A stretch of 64,000 nt of DNA from assembly GCF_014058705.1 (NCBI RefSeq), contig NZ_CP059692.1, forward strand, positions 186,001 through 250,000, written 5' to 3'. Source of the stretch: Aureimonas mangrovi. Its GTDB lineage: Bacteria > Pseudomonadota > Alphaproteobacteria > Rhizobiales > Rhizobiaceae. The notes beneath the pieces were generated by a model, which saw only the letters and a list, made by a program, of their open reading frames with translations, did no database searches and was not told where the DNA came from. The position numbers were made by a program, and so were the translations under genes. Shown one piece after another: positions 23,062-32,221 of the stretch (position 1 is the first letter of the stretch; the number at the start of each line of letters is the position of its first letter).

Positions 23062-26000
23062 ATGCCGACGACACTGTCCGCGGGCGATATCGCCTTCGTC
23101 GACTTCGCTTCCGACAATCCGAAGAGCTTCGCCTTCGTCCTTCTGACGGACGTTGAAGCGGGCACCGCGATCAACTTCACCGACAATGGCTGGCGTGCCG
23201 ACGGCAGCTTTCGCGCCAACGAGGGCGTCATCGGCTGGACCGCGGAAGCAGCGTTGACGGCCGGGACGGTCGTCCGCCTCGAGGGCGTCCAGGGAGGCTT
23301 CAACCTCTCCACCTCCGGTGACCAGATCCTCGCCTACCAGGGTGATGCCGCTTCGCCGGCCTTCATCTCCGCAATCCAGTTCAACGGCGCCGATTGGGAC
23401 GCCGACGCGACCAACTCGAACTCGTCCGCTCTCCCCGCTGGCCTGACGGACGGCGTCAACGCGGTTTCGATCGCCAACGTCGACAACGGCTTCTATTCCG
23501 GCCCGACCTCCGGCGACCCTGCCGCGATCCGCGCGGCGCTGAACGACGCCGACAACTGGACCGTCAACGATAATGCGCCCGTCGCCTTCGACGGTTCCTT
23601 CGCCTTCGTCGGCTCCGACGAACCGGCCGTGTCGATCAGTGTCGATCCGGCGAGCGCGGTTGAAGCCGACGGCGCCTTCACCTTCACGATCGAGGCCACC
23701 AACCTCACGGAAGAGATCGAGGTGACGGTCAGCTTCTCCGGCACCACCGATGCCGACGACTTCGCAGGCACCTTCCCGGCCGACCGCGTCATCACTCTCG
23801 GGCCCGACAATCTGAGCGAGAGCTTCACGATCACCGCCAGCGACGACGACGTCTCCGAAACCGATGAGACGCTCGTCGGCACGATCGCCGTCACCAGCGG
23901 CACCGCGACCGTCACGCGAGCGAGCGCCACCGCGACCATTCTCAACGATGATTTCGACGATTCCGACCTGACGCTCATCTCCGCGATCCAGGGTTCGGGC
24001 GCGGCGTCTCCGATGGTCGGCCAGACGGTCACGGTCGAAGCCATCGTCGTCGGCGACTTCCAGGACGGCGACGCCGATGCCGGCCGCGACATGCGCGGCT
24101 TCTTCCTCCAGCACGAGCAGGCCGACTGGGACGATGACGCCTCGACCTCCGAAGGCATCTTCGTCTTCGAGGGCGGCAGCTTCCTCACCGACGTCGCGAT
24201 CGGCGACCGCGTGCGCGTCACGGGCGTCGTCGGCGAGTATTTCGGCCAGACGCAGCTCACCGCACAGAGCGTCTCGGTCGTCGAGGCCGGAGCCGTCGAG
24301 GACATCAACACGATGGCCGTCGACGTCGACCTGTCGGCGATCACCAACACGACGGTCAACCAGGACGGCGACTTCCAGCCCGACCTCGAGGCCTACGAGG
24401 GCATGCTGATCCGCCTGCCGAACACGATGACGGTCACCGAGCAGTTCCAGCTCGACCGCTTCAACGAGATCAAGCTGTTCGACACCAACGGCTTCGAGCA
24501 GGTCGGCGCGAACGGCGAGACGATCACCGGCGAGCGCCCCTTCACCTTCAGCCAGCACAACACCCCCGACGCCGCCGCCTACCAGGCCTACCTGCAGGAG
24601 ACCGGCGCGCGCACGATCACCTATGACGACGGCCTGAACTTCCAGAACCAGCCGATCGACAATCTCTTCCCCGACTACGGCACCGCGACCGCGCCGCGCA
24701 TGGGCGACACGATCCAGGGCCTGACCGGCGTCCTCGACTACCAGTGGGCCGGCAACCAGGCTTCGGGCGCAACCTGGCGCGTGCGCTCCGTGGAGAACGA
24801 GGCGAACGAGTTCACCCGCGGAAACGGCAACCCCGAGCCCACCAAGGTGACGGCGGACGGCACGGGCCTGAAAGTCGCCTCCTTCAACGTCCTGAACTTC
24901 TTCACCACGCTGGACGGGGGTGGAAACACGATCGACAACGGCCAGGATCCGCGCGGCGCCAACAACGCCGTGGAGTACCAGCGCCAGCTCGACAAGCTCC
25001 TCGTTGCCCTTGAGCAGCTTGATTCCGACATCATCGGCCTGATCGAGATCGAGAACGACTTCGACCTCGAGGGCAACACGCCCGCCGTTGCGACTCTCGT
25101 CGAGGAACTGAACGCGCGCGCCGGCTCCGATGTCTGGGCATGGGTCGATCCGGGCCGCCCGACCATCGGTGACGACGCGATCGCGGTCGCGCAGATCTAC
25201 CGCACCGACACGGTCCAGATCGCCGAGGGCAACGGCCCGAACGGCCAGGCCATCGCCATGCTCGAGACGGCCGGCATCTTCGATGCGACCGGCGGCAATC
25301 GCGTGCCTCTCACCGTCACCTTCGAGGAACTCGCGTCCGGTGAGGAGATCACCGTCACGGTCAACCACTTCAAGTCGAAGGGCTCGGCTTCGCCCGGCGA
25401 GGGCAACGCCGACCTCAACGACGGCGCCGGCGCCTCCAACGGCACGCGGATCAACGCGGCCATCGCCCTGAACGAATGGCTGGCGACCAACCCGACCGGC
25501 TCCTCGACCACCAACCAGGTCATCCTCGGCGACCTCAACTCCTACGCGGCCGAAGAGCCGATCCAGCACCTGCTCGACTCCGGCTGGGTCAACCTCGCCG
25601 CCCGCTTCCTCGACAACCCCTACGGCTATATCTTCGACGGCTTCGTGGGCACGCTCGACTACATCCTGGCGAGCGGCGACATGTTCGCTGACGTCAACGG
25701 GATCATCGACCGCGTCGAGGACTTCGTGATCGGCAACATCAACGCCGACGAGGCGGACGCGCTCGATTACAACACCGATTTCGGCCGCGACCCGTCCTAC
25801 TTCGACGGCACTTCGCCGATCCGCGCGTCGGACCACGACCCGCTGGTCGCCAGCTTCAACCTCGGCGCCGACCAGCAGCCGGGCAACTACACGCTCCAGA
25901 TCCTGCACTTCTCCGATGGCGAGGCCAGCACGCTGGCTCCCGAGACCGCTCCGCTCATGGCGGCGCTGGTCGAGGCGTTCGAGGAAGAATACGCCAACAC

Positions 26001-28758
26001 GATCGTCCTGTCGGGCGGCGACAACTTCATCGCCGGACCGTTCCTTTCGGCCGGTGCCGATCCGCGCCTCGACGCCATCCTCGGCGTGACGGCCGGCGGG
26101 CGGGCCGACATCGAGATCCACAACCGCATCGGCGTGGACCTCTCGACGGTCGGCAACCACGAGTTCGACTTCGGGCCGGACTTCTTCGACCGGGCGATCT
26201 CGGGCGAAGGCAGCTGGACTGGCGCGCTCTTCCCGTATCTGTCGGCGAACCTCAACTTCGAGGGCACCTCGCTCGAGGACAACTTCATCGACACCTTCGC
26301 AGGCACCGGGCCGATCCCGACCGCCGGCTCGCTTCCGGCGGGTGCGATCGCCCCGATCACCGTGCTGGAAGAAGGCGGCGAGCGCATCGGCTTCGTCGGC
26401 GCCACCACGCAGATCCTCGAGAACATCGCCTCGGTGGGCGGTGTGACGGTGGCCGATCCGGGCGCCGGCACGGACGACATGGCCGCGCTGGCCGCGTATC
26501 TGCAGCCTTATATCGACCGCCTCACCGCGGACGGCATCAACAAGATCATCCTCACCTCGCACCTGCAGGACATCGCCAACGAGCGTGAGCTCGCCACGCT
26601 CCTGACCGGCGTCGACGTGATCCTCGCGGCCGGCTCCAACACGCGTCTCGGCGACGAGAACGACGTGCCGCGCGAAGGCGAGGAGTTCGCCGACACCTAT
26701 CCGCTCGTCATCGAGGACGCGGCCGGCGGGACCACGCTGATCGTCAACACGGACGGCCAGTACAAGTATCTCGGCCGCCTCGCGATCGAGTTCGACGCCG
26801 AGGGCAACGTCATCACCGACAGCTACGATCCGGCGGTCAGTGGCGCCTACGCCTCGACGGTCGAGAACGTCGCCGCGGCCTGGGGCATCAGCGTCGAGGA
26901 AGTCGAGACGATCGCGCTGGCCTCCGGCACGAGGGGCGGTTCGGTCAAGGAAGTCACCGACGCGGTCAACGCCGTCATGGAAGAGATCAACTCTGAAGTG
27001 ATCGGCTACACCAACGTCGCCCTCAACGGCGAGCGCAATCCGGGCGTGCGCTCCGAGGAGACAAATCTCGGCAACATCACGGCGGACGCGAACATCGCAG
27101 CGGGTCGCGCCGCGCTCGAGACCATGGGCGAAGATGCAACCTTCGTCGTCGGCATCAAGAACGGCGGCGGCATCCGCGCCGGCATCAATGCGGGCGAGAT
27201 CACCCGCGGTGAAGCCAACGCGGCGCTGGCCTTCAACAACGCGCTGATGGTCTTCGACACGACGGCCGAGGGACTGCTCAACATCCTCGACGCCGCCGCC
27301 GGCGTCACCAAGGGCAACGGCGCCTTCATCCAGCTGGGTGGCCTGCGCTACTCCTATGACGAGGGCGCAGCTTCCGGTGATCGTGTTAAGAGCGTCGCGC
27401 TGATTGCCGAGGACGGCTCGATCGTCCCGATCGTCGAGAACGGCGCCATTCTGGAAGGCGCTCCGTCCCTCATCCGCGTGTCGATCCTGAACTTCGTCGC
27501 CGAGGGCGGCGAACTCCCGGTGTTCAAGGACAATGGCGAGAACTTCCGCTTCATCATGGCGGACGGGACCCTTTCCGAGGTGATACCCGAAACGGCGGAC
27601 TTCAGCGACGCCTCGACGCTGCGTGACCAATCCATCCTGGAGCGGTCGCTTGGCGAACAGCAGGCCTTCGTCGACTACATCACGGCGAACTACGGTACGC
27701 CGGAGACGGCCTACAATGAGGCTGACACGCCGGAGGCTCAGGACGAGCGCATCCAGAACCTCGACCTGCGCGAGGACACCGTGTTCGAGCCGGCTCTCCC
27801 GCCGGTCGGCACACCGGGGGACGACATCATCGTCGGGACGCCCGGCGACGACATCATCGATGGCGGTGCAGGCTTCGACAGCTTCGTTCTCGCCGGCAAC
27901 CTTGCCGACTACTCGGCCGAGGATTTCGGCCAGTACGTCACCATCGTCGGTGACGGCACGGACACGCTGCGCAACATCGACCGGCTCGTCTTCGCGGACG
28001 GCGAGATCGTCGTCAACGACGGCGACATCCTCTTCGACTCGCTCTTCTACATGCAGCAGAACGCCGACGTGTACGCCTCCGGCTTCACGGCGATCGACCA
28101 CTACCGCATCTTCGGCGCCAGCGAAGGCCGGGCTCCCAACGCCCTCTTCGATAGCGTCGGGTATCTGGCGGCCAACGCCGACGTCGCGGCGGCGGGCTAC
28201 GACGCCTTCGAGCACTTCCGCACCTTCGGCAACAGCGAGGGCCGCGATCCTTCGCTGAACTTCGACGCCCGCCTGTATCTCCAGGCCAACCAGGATGTCG
28301 CCGCGGCGGGCATCGATGCCTTCACCCACTACATGCTCTTCGGGCGCGGCGAGGGTCGCGAGACCTTCACCGCGGTGGGCGACGCGATCGAAGCCGACGG
28401 CTTCGACGCCCAGTACTACCTCCTCGCCAACAACGACGTGGCGGCGGCGGGCTTCGACGCCCGCACCCACTACGAGATCTTCGGCCAGTTCGAGGGTCGC
28501 GACACGAGCATCCTGTTCGACACGTCCTACTACCTCGAGAACAACGCCGACGTGGCGGCATCGGACATCAACCCGCTCCTGCACTACCAGACCTTCGGCT
28601 GGCGTGAGGGCCGCGACCCCTCGGCCGCCTTCGACAGCTCGGCCTATCTGGCGGCGAACGACGACGTGGCGGCCGCGGGCGACTTCAACCCGCTCACTCA
28701 CTACCTGACCTTCGGCATCTACGAAGGTCGCGCGATCGACGACGTCCTCGTCGCCTGA
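23062..28758 (+). CDS. Giant type I-secreted nuclease / 5'-nucleotidase-like RTX protein (ExeM/NucH type)
   Basis: 1898-aa predicted extracellular protein without an N-terminal signal peptide. Order: an N-terminal beta-rich domain (1-180, MPTTLSAGDIAFVDF); a Calx-beta-like domain (about 185-298); an NucH-type OB-fold (about 302-410); an endonuclease/exonuclease/phosphatase domain (about 603-934) with SFNVLNFF, LIEIENDF, VNHFKSKGS, LGDLNSYA and SDHDPLVASF; a metallophosphatase/5'-nucleotidase-like part (about 943-1507) with SGGDNF and GNHEFD; RTX motifs GTPGDDIIVGTPGDDIIDGG (1583-1602); and six 38-residue repeats (1658-1898). The layout suggests Ca-dependent folding after export by the divergent PrsDE pair and a role in degrading extracellular DNA or nucleotides. 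Several 5'-nucleotidase metal ligands are replaced. Confidence 0.9.
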   Translation: MPTTLSAGDIAFVDFASDNPKSFAFVLLTDVEAGTAINFTDNGWRADGSFRANEGVIGWTAEAALTAGTVVRLEGVQGGFNLSTSGDQILAYQGDAASPAFISAIQFNGADWDADATNSNSSALPAGLTDGVNAVSIANVDNGFYSGPTSGDPAAIRAALNDADNWTVNDNAPVAFDGSFAFVGSDEPAVSISVDPASAVEADGAFTFTIEATNLTEEIEVTVSFSGTTDADDFAGTFPADRVITLGPDNLSESFTITASDDDVSETDETLVGTIAVTSGTATVTRASATATILNDDFDDSDLTLISAIQGSGAASPMVGQTVTVEAIVVGDFQDGDADAGRDMRGFFLQHEQADWDDDASTSEGIFVFEGGSFLTDVAIGDRVRVTGVVGEYFGQTQLTAQSVSVVEAGAVEDINTMAVDVDLSAITNTTVNQDGDFQPDLEAYEGMLIRLPNTMTVTEQFQLDRFNEIKLFDTNGFEQVGANGETITGERPFTFSQHNTPDAAAYQAYLQETGARTITYDDGLNFQNQPIDNLFPDYGTATAPRMGDTIQGLTGVLDYQWAGNQASGATWRVRSVENEANEFTRGNGNPEPTKVTADGTGLKVASFNVLNFFTTLDGGGNTIDNGQDPRGANNAVEYQRQLDKLLVALEQLDSDIIGLIEIENDFDLEGNTPAVATLVEELNARAGSDVWAWVDPGRPTIGDDAIAVAQIYRTDTVQIAEGNGPNGQAIAMLETAGIFDATGGNRVPLTVTFEELASGEEITVTVNHFKSKGSASPGEGNADLNDGAGASNGTRINAAIALNEWLATNPTGSSTTNQVILGDLNSYAAEEPIQHLLDSGWVNLAARFLDNPYGYIFDGFVGTLDYILASGDMFADVNGIIDRVEDFVIGNINADEADALDYNTDFGRDPSYFDGTSPIRASDHDPLVASFNLGADQQPGNYTLQILHFSDGEASTLAPETAPLMAALVEAFEEEYANTIVLSGGDNFIAGPFLSAGADPRLDAILGVTAGGRADIEIHNRIGVDLSTVGNHEFDFGPDFFDRAISGEGSWTGALFPYLSANLNFEGTSLEDNFIDTFAGTGPIPTAGSLPAGAIAPITVLEEGGERIGFVGATTQILENIASVGGVTVADPGAGTDDMAALAAYLQPYIDRLTADGINKIILTSHLQDIANERELATLLTGVDVILAAGSNTRLGDENDVPREGEEFADTYPLVIEDAAGGTTLIVNTDGQYKYLGRLAIEFDAEGNVITDSYDPAVSGAYASTVENVAAAWGISVEEVETIALASGTRGGSVKEVTDAVNAVMEEINSEVIGYTNVALNGERNPGVRSEETNLGNITADANIAAGRAALETMGEDATFVVGIKNGGGIRAGINAGEITRGEANAALAFNNALMVFDTTAEGLLNILDAAAGVTKGNGAFIQLGGLRYSYDEGAASGDRVKSVALIAEDGSIVPIVENGAILEGAPSLIRVSILNFVAEGGELPVFKDNGENFRFIMADGTLSEVIPETADFSDASTLRDQSILERSLGEQQAFVDYITANYGTPETAYNEADTPEAQDERIQNLDLREDTVFEPALPPVGTPGDDIIVGTPGDDIIDGGAGFDSFVLAGNLADYSAEDFGQYVTIVGDGTDTLRNIDRLVFADGEIVVNDGDILFDSLFYMQQNADVYASGFTAIDHYRIFGASEGRAPNALFDSVGYLAANADVAAAGYDAFEHFRTFGNSEGRDPSLNFDARLYLQANQDVAAAGIDAFTHYMLFGRGEGRETFTAVGDAIEADGFDAQYYLLANNDVAAAGFDARTHYEIFGQFEGRDTSILFDTSYYLENNADVAASDINPLLHYQTFGWREGRDPSAAFDSSAYLAANDDVAAAGDFNPLTHYLTFGIYEGRAIDDVLVA
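28033..28755 (+). repeat. Six tandem 38-residue C-terminal protein repeats
   Basis: Coding repeats filling the C-terminus of the giant secreted protein. Each unit follows FDxxxYLxxNxDVAAAG, then about five residues, then HYxxFGxxEGRxP. The third unit has a longer spacer and the first is the most diverged. They follow the RTX motifs and end at the stop codon, so they occupy the place of a type I secretion signal. Function is unknown; secretion, surface attachment or oligomerisation are all possible. Confidence 0.85.
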
Positions 28759-28781
28759 TCGCAGCCGAATGGATGAAGGAC

Positions 28782-28810
28782 GGGGCCCTCCGGGGCCCCG
28801 TTTTCGTTTG
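28782..28810 (+). terminator. Rho-independent terminator after the giant RTX gene
   Basis: GGGGCC/GGCCCC stem (28782-28787 and 28794-28799, loop of six) followed by GTTTTCGTTT, 23 bp after the stop codon at 28758. It also separates this gene from the convergent RgpF-like gene. Confidence 0.75.
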
Positions 28811-28825
28811 GGGCCTCAGAGCGTG

Positions 28826-29851
28826 CTAACGACGACGCATCAGCGCCTTCAGCGCCCGTCTCGCCGGCCCGGGAAGCCCCCGGAACACGGAGACGACGAA
28901 GGGCAGGCGTCGCACGAGGAAGCCCGTCAGCGCATCGGGCTTGCGGTTGAAGGTGCGATCGGTATCGACGCTGGCGAGCACCGCGGCGCGGATCGTCGCC
29001 CGGGGCGTATCGAGCGTCGAAGTGAGCGCGACGTCCACCGGGACCGCGAGGCTGCCCGCCCCTTCCGCGATGGCAGCGAAGAGCCGTTCGAAGGCATGCG
29101 CGGCGGTGCCGTCGATCTGGCCCGCCTCCTCGGCGAAGAGATCGTCGAAGGCGGCCGACCGGAGCCCATCGAAGGCATCGCGGCGGAACCAGAACATCGT
29201 GCCGGCCGCGAAGAAGGGCGTCGTCTTCGGCAGCGCCGCGCCGCCGTCCTCCAGCCGCGCCGCCACGGCCTGCGTCACCGCCGCGTTCGGGCCGAGAAGC
29301 CGTGCGGTCGCGTGCAGCGATCCGCTCGGCGCCAGAAGCGCAAGGCGCGGATCGGCGGCCATCCGCTCGACGATCGGCCGGGCGCCCGTCTCCGGAAGGA
29401 GTTCGCCCACCAGCCAGTCGCGCCAGGCGTCGCCGTCCGGCCGGTGGACGGAGCGCTTGCCGTGCAATTTCAAGCCGAGATCGAACTCGCCCGCGGCTTC
29501 GAGCGCCTTGAGGAACGGGCGCACGTCACGGCCGCGGTTCTCCACCGTCAGGAGCGTGAAGCCGTTAAGATACGGAGTTTCGGGCCTTTTGATCGAGACA
29601 TCGGGCCGGCTCGCCGTCACGAGCAGTCGGAACGGAATGTCGAGCGTTTTCTCGATGCGCGCGCGTAAGGAGGGCCAGACGTCCTCGTAGTGGATATGGA
29701 CGAAGACCACGACCCGCGCAGGATCCCGCCTTGTGTTCCGATCGTTCAGGGGGGTGACGGGCGCGGGGTTTACAGGCAAATGCAGGGGCTCATGAGGCGT
29801 CGCGGCCGGGGCGCTGCGGCGCGGGTTTCGAGGCGGCCATCGAACGGCCAT
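28826..29851 (-). CDS. Rhamnan synthesis protein F-like (RgpF family)
   Basis: 341-aa protein resembling the RgpF family of polysaccharide synthesis. Typical segments are VVVFVHIHYEDVW near residue 50, VENRGRDVRPFLKAL, DLGLKLHGKRS, and FFAAGTMFWFRRDA. RgpF proteins act in rhamnose-containing polysaccharide assembly, possibly as glycosyltransferases, but the exact reaction is not established. The first 35 residues are Pro/Arg-rich and nonconserved, so the real start may be internal. It is divergent from two family 4 glycosyltransferases, with which it probably forms a surface glycan locus. Confidence 0.78.
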   Translation of the reverse strand: MAVRWPPRNPRRSAPAATPHEPLHLPVNPAPVTPLNDRNTRRDPARVVVFVHIHYEDVWPSLRARIEKTLDIPFRLLVTASRPDVSIKRPETPYLNGFTLLTVENRGRDVRPFLKALEAAGEFDLGLKLHGKRSVHRPDGDAWRDWLVGELLPETGARPIVERMAADPRLALLAPSGSLHATARLLGPNAAVTQAVAARLEDGGAALPKTTPFFAAGTMFWFRRDAFDGLRSAAFDDLFAEEAGQIDGTAAHAFERLFAAIAEGAGSLAVPVDVALTSTLDTPRATIRAAVLASVDTDRTFNRKPDALTGFLVRRLPFVVSVFRGLPGPARRALKALMRRR

Positions 29852-29927
29852 CGTCGACCCAATCTATGCCGCCCTCGCACGGCAGGAAAGCGCGCAGCCT
29901 GCGCTGCGCCGAACTGAAGGGAGCCGG

Positions 29928-31052
29928 ATGCGGATCGGCGTGGACGCCCGGAACCTCGTCACGGGCATGAACGGGATCGCGCGCGTCGTCGCGCAGACGA
30001 GCCGGGCGCTCGCCGCCGCTGGCTGCGACGTGCGGCTCTATCTGCCCGAGCCGCCCCACGCGCAGGTCCCGCAGATCAGCGGCGTCTGCGTCCGGACCCG
30101 GCGTTTCAGGGGGCCGATCGCACGTGTCCTGTGGGGCCACGGCGCGCTTCCCAAGGCGGCCCTTGATGAGGACGTGGACGTTCTCTGGGGCCCGGCGCAC
30201 CGCCTGCCCGGCCGCCTCGACCGCAGGATCGCCCGGGTCGTGACGATCCACGATCTCGTCTGGGTCCACGCGCCCGAGACGATGCGCCGACGCGGCCTGA
30301 TGGGCGAGCGCCTCTTCATGGGCAGCGCCGTGCGCGGGGCCGACATCGTGACCGCGGTCTCGGCTTCAACGGCCGAGGACATCGGCGCGCGCTTCGGCGC
30401 GCTCGAGCAGCCCGTGGCGGTCGTCCATCCCGGCGTCGACATGCCCGCCCCGCTCGCCCCGGATGCGGACGCGGCGCGCGCGCGCCACGGCATCGACCGG
30501 CCCTATGCGCTCTTCGTGGGAACGCTGGAGCCGCGCAAGAACCTGCCGCGGCTTCTGGCCGCCTATGCGCGGCTTCCGGCCGCCATCCGCCAACGCTGCA
30601 TGCTCGTCCTTGCCGGCGGCCACGGCTGGGGGGAACGTGATCTCGGTGCGCTCGTCACCGAACTCGGCCTTGCGGGCGACGTGCGCCTGACCGGCTTCGT
30701 GCCGGATGCCGACCTCGCCGCGCTCTATGCGGGCGCGCGCTTCCTCGCCATGCCCTCGCTCTACGAGGGGTTCGGCCTGCCGATCGCGGAAGCGCATGCG
30801 CGCGGCGTCCCGGTTCTGACCTCCGACCGCTCGAGCATGCCCGAAGTGGCAGGCGAGGCGGGTCTTCTAATCGACCCGACGGACGAGACCTCGATCGCGG
30901 CGGGCCTCGGCGCTCTCGCCTGTGACGACGCTCTGCATGCGAACCTGGCCGCCCATGCGCGGAAGAACGCCGCGCGCTTTACCTGGCGCCGTTCGGCCGA
31001 TGCCCTTATCGAGGTGTTCGAGCGGGCGATCGCGATGAGAAAAGGGCGCTGA
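29928..31052 (+). CDS. Family 4 glycosyltransferase
   Basis: GT-B fold retaining glycosyltransferase, 374 aa, cytosolic. It begins MRIGVDARNLVTGMNGIARV and has the Rossmann acceptor half, then YALFVGTLEPRKNLPRLLAAYA at about residue 190, and the family signature EGFGLPIAEAHARGVPVL at about 278 with the Glu pair that contacts the donor nucleotide sugar. The start follows GAAGGGAGCCGG. A second GT4 gene begins 8 bp after its stop, so the two are an operon. The sugar is unknown; WbaZ-like mannosyl/rhamnosyl transferases look similar. Confidence 0.88.
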   Translation: MRIGVDARNLVTGMNGIARVVAQTSRALAAAGCDVRLYLPEPPHAQVPQISGVCVRTRRFRGPIARVLWGHGALPKAALDEDVDVLWGPAHRLPGRLDRRIARVVTIHDLVWVHAPETMRRRGLMGERLFMGSAVRGADIVTAVSASTAEDIGARFGALEQPVAVVHPGVDMPAPLAPDADAARARHGIDRPYALFVGTLEPRKNLPRLLAAYARLPAAIRQRCMLVLAGGHGWGERDLGALVTELGLAGDVRLTGFVPDADLAALYAGARFLAMPSLYEGFGLPIAEAHARGVPVLTSDRSSMPEVAGEAGLLIDPTDETSIAAGLGALACDDALHANLAAHARKNAARFTWRRSADALIEVFERAIAMRKGR

Positions 31053-31060
31053 ACCAGCGG

Positions 31061-32173
31061 ATGCATGTCCTGCATTTCTTCAAGACCTACTGGCCCGACA
31101 GCTTCGGCGGCGTCGAGCGCACCATCCACGCCATCGCCAGCGCGAGCGCGCGCCACGGCGTCGGCACCACCGTCCTCTCGCTCAGCCGCGCCCCGCAGGC
31201 CCGCTCCGTCACCTTCGACGGCCACGAGGCGCCGAAGGCCCGGCTCGACCTCGAACTTGCCTCCACGGGCCTGTCCCTGTCCGCCATTCCGGCCTTGTCC
31301 CGCGCGGCCGAGAAGGCGGACATCGTGCACTATCACTTCCCCTGGCCGATGATGGATGTCGCGCATTTCGCCGCGCGGCACGGCAAGCCCAGTATCGTGA
31401 CCTACCACTCGGACGTCGTGCGCCAGCGCCTGCTGGGCCGGTTCTACGCGCCCCTGATGCACGGCTTCCTCCAAAGCGTCGACCGGATCGTCGCGACCTC
31501 ACCGGCCTATGCGCGGACGAGCCCGGTGCTCCGGCGCCATGGCGAGAAAGTCGCGGTCGTGCCGATCGGCCTTGCCGACATCGAGGCCGCGGACGAACAG
31601 TCGGAGGCGAAGTGGCGCGCGCGCTTCCCGCGCCCGTTCTTTCTCTTCACCGGCGTCCTTCGATACTACAAGGGGCTGCAATATCTCCTTGAGGCGGCAC
31701 CGCTGGTTCCGGCGGAGATCGTCATCGTCGGCGCCGGCCCGATGGAGGCCGAATTGAAGGCGCAGGGCGAGGGCGCGGGCCTCTCCAACGTGCATTTCGT
31801 CGGTGCGGTGGACGACGCCGACAAGAACGCTCTTCTGGGCCTTTGCGCGGGTTTCGTGTTTCCGGCCAGCGAACGGTCCGAGGCCTTCGGCCTCGCCCTC
31901 CTCGAGGCGTCGATCGCCGGGCGCCCGCTCATCTCCACCGAGGTCGGCTCGGGAACGAGCTACGTCAACGCCGATGGCGAGACCGGTATCGTGGTGCCGC
32001 CGCGCGATCCGCAGGCTCTGGCGGGGGCGATGAACGCGCTTCTCGCCGACCCCGTGCGCGCCGCGGCGTTCGGACGCGCGGCGCGTCTGCGCTACGAGGC
32101 GCTGTTCACGGCCGAGCGCATGGGCGCGGCCTATGCCGCGCTCTACCGCGAGCTCGCCGGCCGCAGGTCCTGA
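31061..32173 (+). CDS. Family 4 glycosyltransferase
   Basis: Second GT-B glycosyltransferase (370 aa) of the pair. It starts MHVLHFFKTYWPDSFGGVER, the usual acceptor-domain beginning in which the Gly-Gly loop reads FGGVER. RPFFLFTGVLRYYKGLQYLLEA follows at mid-protein, and the donor-binding motif ASERSEAFGLALLEASIAGRP comes near the C-terminus. It is coupled to the preceding GT4 gene and followed by a strong palindrome that ends the convergent haem receptor transcript. The product is presumably a surface oligosaccharide. Confidence 0.88.
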   Translation: MHVLHFFKTYWPDSFGGVERTIHAIASASARHGVGTTVLSLSRAPQARSVTFDGHEAPKARLDLELASTGLSLSAIPALSRAAEKADIVHYHFPWPMMDVAHFAARHGKPSIVTYHSDVVRQRLLGRFYAPLMHGFLQSVDRIVATSPAYARTSPVLRRHGEKVAVVPIGLADIEAADEQSEAKWRARFPRPFFLFTGVLRYYKGLQYLLEAAPLVPAEIVIVGAGPMEAELKAQGEGAGLSNVHFVGAVDDADKNALLGLCAGFVFPASERSEAFGLALLEASIAGRPLISTEVGSGTSYVNADGETGIVVPPRDPQALAGAMNALLADPVRAAAFGRAARLRYEALFTAERMGAAYAALYRELAGRRS

Positions 32174-32181
32174 TCGCGATG

Positions 32182-32211
32182 TGAAAACGGCGGGCCGCAT
32201 GCGGCCCGCCG
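32182..32211 (-). terminator. Terminator of the haem receptor gene
   Basis: A 24-bp perfect palindrome at 32188-32211 (centre GCATGC) is followed on the minus strand by GTTTTCAC. It lies 11 bp past the stop of the TonB receptor gene, and also between the convergent GT4 gene and that receptor, so it may halt both transcripts. Confidence 0.7.
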
Positions 32212-32221
32212 ACGCAGTCCG

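Noticed and set aside
22849-28701. A 1950-codon open frame antisense to the giant secreted protein
   Set aside because: It mirrors the sense gene almost end to end, is Val/Asp/Glu/Arg/Gly-rich without domains, and arises because the sense codons avoid the triplets that would give antisense stops. The sense frame has clear domains and a ribosome site.
28033-28755. Possible CRISPR array
   Set aside because: The repeats are at the protein level, about 114 bp, in frame and without uniform DNA repeats or spacers.
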